DNA of 64,000 bases from Pseudomonas multiresinivorans (GTDB lineage Bacteria; Pseudomonadota; Gammaproteobacteria; Pseudomonadales; Pseudomonadaceae). The notes under the pieces were generated by a model, which saw nothing but the letters and a program-made list of their open reading frames with translations, made no database searches and had not been told where the DNA came from. Positions 62,070 through 64,000 of this stretch are shown in pieces. The DNA lies in contig NZ_CP048833.1 of assembly GCF_012971725.1 (NCBI RefSeq), positions 1,426,001-1,490,000 on the forward strand. Direction: 5' to 3'. A program made the position numbers and the translations under genes. The stretch's first letter is position 1. Each line of letters opens with the position of its first letter.

Positions 62070-63347
62070 ATGACCCAATTGCGCCGGGTCGCCATTGTCG
62101 GCGGCAACCGTATTCCCTTCGCCCGCTCCAACACCGTGTACGCCACGGCGAGCAACCAGGAGATGCTGACCTCCGCGCTGGACGGCCTGATCGAGCGCTA
62201 CAAGCTGCACGGCGAGCGCCTGGGCGAGGTGGTCGCCGGCGCAGTGCTCAAGCATTCGCGCGACTTCAACCTGACCCGCGAGTGCGTGCTCGGCACGCGC
62301 CTGGCGCCGGAGACCCCGGCCTATGACATCCAGCAGGCCTGCGGCACTGGCCTGGAAGCAGCGATCCTGGTGGCCAACAAGATCGCCCTCGGGCAGATCG
62401 ACTGCGGCATCGCCGGCGGCGTGGACACCACCTCCGATGCGCCCATCGGCGTCAACGAAGGGCTGCGCAAGATTCTGCTGGAAGCCAACCGCGGCAAGTC
62501 CAACGCCGAGAAGATCAAAAGCCTGCTGAAGATCCGCCCGCGCCACCTGATGCCGCACATTCCGAAGAACGGCGAGCCGCGCACCGGGCTGTCGATGGGC
62601 GAGCACTGCGAACTGATGGCGCAGACCTGGGCCATCCCGCGCGACGAGCAGGACAAGCTGGCTTACGAGAGCCACCACAAGCTGGCTGCCGCCTATGACG
62701 AGGGCTGGCAGAACGACCTGATGACGCCATTCCGCGGCCTGGTGCGCGATCAGAACCTGCGCCCGGACATCAACCTGGAGAAGATCGGCACCCTCAAGCC
62801 GGTGTTCGAGCGCGGCCCGCGCGGCACTCTGACGGCGGCCAACTCCACGCCGCTGACCGATGGCGCTTCCGTGGTGCTGCTGGCCAGCGAGGAATGGGCG
62901 AAGGCGCGTGGCCTGCCGATCCTGGCGTACTTCAAGGATGGCGAAGCAGCGGCGGTGGATTTCGTCGGTGGCCACGAAGGCTTGCTGATGGCGCCGGTCT
63001 ATGCCGTACCGCGCCTGCTGGCGCGCAATGGCCTGACCCTGCAGGACTTCGACTTCTATGAAATCCACGAGGCCTTCGCCGCCCAGGTGCTGTGCACCCT
63101 CAAGGCCTGGGAAGACGCGGACTACTGCAAGGAGCGCCTGGGGCTGGACGCGCCGCTGGGATCCATCGACCGCAGCAAGCTCAACGTGAAGGGCAGTTCG
63201 CTGGCAGCCGGCCACCCGTTTGCCGCCACTGGCGGGCGCATCGTCGCCAACCTGGCCAAGCTGCTGGATGCCGCTGGCAAGGGGCGTGGGCTGATCTCGA
63301 TCTGCGCCGCGGGCGGCCAGGGTGTGACCGCGATCATCGAACGGTAA
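62070..63347 (+). CDS. Acetyl-CoA C-acyltransferase (thiolase)
   Basis: 425 residues. The acylated Cys is in DIQQACGTGLEAA; GHPFAATGGRIVAN holds the active-site His; CAAGGQGVTAII holds the second Cys. Length and pattern fit FadI-type thiolases. It cleaves or makes 3-oxoacyl-CoA in the cytosol. CAGGAG lies upstream of the ATG. A strong terminator follows. Confidence 0.93.
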   Translation: MTQLRRVAIVGGNRIPFARSNTVYATASNQEMLTSALDGLIERYKLHGERLGEVVAGAVLKHSRDFNLTRECVLGTRLAPETPAYDIQQACGTGLEAAILVANKIALGQIDCGIAGGVDTTSDAPIGVNEGLRKILLEANRGKSNAEKIKSLLKIRPRHLMPHIPKNGEPRTGLSMGEHCELMAQTWAIPRDEQDKLAYESHHKLAAAYDEGWQNDLMTPFRGLVRDQNLRPDINLEKIGTLKPVFERGPRGTLTAANSTPLTDGASVVLLASEEWAKARGLPILAYFKDGEAAAVDFVGGHEGLLMAPVYAVPRLLARNGLTLQDFDFYEIHEAFAAQVLCTLKAWEDADYCKERLGLDAPLGSIDRSKLNVKGSSLAAGHPFAATGGRIVANLAKLLDAAGKGRGLISICAAGGQGVTAIIER

Positions 63348-63406
63348 TCCAATACAACGGGGCGGCCCTCTTCGCCGACCCGCGATGTAGCAACTCCGTG
63401 ACTTCA

Positions 63407-63439
63407 GGCGGCACCGCGCGAGCGGCGCCGCCTTTTTTT
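63407..63439 (+). terminator. Rho-independent terminator after the thiolase gene
   Basis: GGCGGCACCGC-GCGA-GCGGCGCCGCC followed by seven T residues, about 60 bp after the stop. Confidence 0.9.
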
Positions 63440-63507
63440 GTCCGCTATTCGCCAAAGCGTCACTTGTAGGAGCAACTGTCTTCTTCTGAAAGCCGGTGCC
63501 TGCGTTG

Positions 63508-63628
63508 GCCCCTCTCCCCAGCCCTCTCCCTGAAGGGAGAGGGAGCTGTCTGTACCGGCTGACGCTGTGGTTTCATCCTGCTCTGAACCAGTCCCCTCTC
63601 CCTTCAGGGAGAGGGTTAGGGAGAGGGC
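63508..63628. repeat. CCCTCTCCCT..AGGGAGAGGG REP-type doublet
   Basis: Two hairpin copies in opposite orientation, near-identical to 1205-1329. The gap 63440-63694 holds nothing else I can name. Confidence 0.75.
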
Positions 63629-63694
63629 AAGCCCCGCGGAGGATTCACAGACTACGTGGGAGCGGGCTGCGCAATTACCTTCTAGAAACGCCCC

Positions 63695-64000
63695 TCAGCC
63701 ACCCTGCAACATCGCCGGATGGATTCGCCGGGAGAAGGGCGTGGAGAGCACCAGCGAAGTCTTGCTGGTGCCGAACTGGGCGAGGCGGTCGATCAGCTCT
63801 TCCAGTTCCTGGGTGCAGCTCACCGCTACCTTGAGCATCACGCAGGCCTCGCCGGTGATGCGGTAGCAATCGATGATCTGCGGAATTTCCAGCAGCGGAT
63901 CGAGCATGGTCTTGCTGCGGTGGTCGTTCAGGCGCAGTTCGATCAGGCACTGGATCGAACGGCCCATCTTCGACAGGTCTACGCTGGCGTGGTAGCCGGT
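63695..64000 (-). CDS. Lrp/AsnC-family regulator (3' part, runs off the window)
   Basis: 101 C-terminal residues, open to the window edge in frame. TGYHASVDLSKMGRSIQCLI, then VPQ-type core IPQIIDCYRITGEACVMLKV and LIDRLAQFGTSKTSLVLSTP, is the RAM ligand-binding domain of Lrp/AsnC proteins. The N-terminal helix-turn-helix lies outside. Confidence 0.88.
   Translation of the reverse strand, partial: TGYHASVDLSKMGRSIQCLIELRLNDHRSKTMLDPLLEIPQIIDCYRITGEACVMLKVAVSCTQELEELIDRLAQFGTSKTSLVLSTPFSRRIHPAMLQGG

Overview
The window reads as a piece of a high-GC Pseudomonas chromosome. The evidence is gene order: a ctpL / gcbA / DUF2333 / NUDIX / SUI1 / speA block and a fadH / fdnGHI-fdhE-selA-selB block whose order matches what I recall from P. 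aeruginosa. REP-type repeats typical of the genus (GTAGGAGCGGAC..GTCCGCGAT and relatives) are scattered through it. A non-aeruginosa species is likely, because blocks that are far apart in PAO1 are adjacent here. That last point is inference from memory, not a search.

Layout. 0-2.4 kb: polyamine-binding periplasmic protein and an agmatinase-family ureohydrolase. 2.5-11 kb: phosphate-type chemoreceptor, response-regulator diguanylate cyclase, DUF2333, NUDIX, SUI1 and biosynthetic arginine decarboxylase. 11.2-14.2 kb: anaerobic ribonucleotide reductase, in which the glycyl-radical C-terminus is a separate 48-residue ORF between nrdD and nrdG, behind a promoter with an FNR/ANR-type box and two NrdR-like boxes. 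14.4-30 kb: mixed housekeeping and accessory genes (MocR regulator, cbpA-cbpM, arylamine N-acetyltransferase, a second diguanylate cyclase, MATE pump, type I IPP isomerase, FadH). 30.3-39.6 kb: selenocysteine-containing formate dehydrogenase-N (fdnGHI), its maturation factor fdhE, and selA-selB. 39.7-42.4 kb: a ParDE/RelBE-like toxin-antitoxin pair and two chromosomal genes.

42.7-50.5 kb: a 7.8-kb integrated element inside the tRNA-Sec gene (selC). Its ends are marked by a 42-bp duplication of tRNA nucleotides 1-42. The intact tRNA-Sec follows the integrase, so its 5' half and everything immediately upstream of it are element-derived. The right half of the element is a Pf/CTX-like filamentous-phage core (repressor-like gene, divergent excisionase-like genes, rolling-circle replication initiator, tyrosine integrase) with no coat, adsorption or Zot gene visible. 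This is the layout of a filamentous-phage satellite. The left half is AT-richer cargo of small orphan proteins plus two diverged 117-bp repeats that look like old integrase tails.

50.6-64 kb: chromosome again. It holds a tightly overlapping operon GNAT / DsrE-like / GcvH-like lipoyl protein / D-Ala-D-Ala dipeptidase, two DUF4136 lipoproteins flanking a GDPD lipoprotein, cmoM-mazG, and a fatty-acid set (MaoC-like, AraC regulator, long FabG, thiolase), ending in a partial Lrp-type regulator.

How the parts join: every dedicated selenocysteine factor seen here (tRNA-Sec, SelA, SelB) plus one client selenoprotein (FdnG) lies within 20 kb, and the mobile element sits in that system's tRNA. Together with the split anaerobic reductase, anaerobic metabolism is the theme of the most unusual features.
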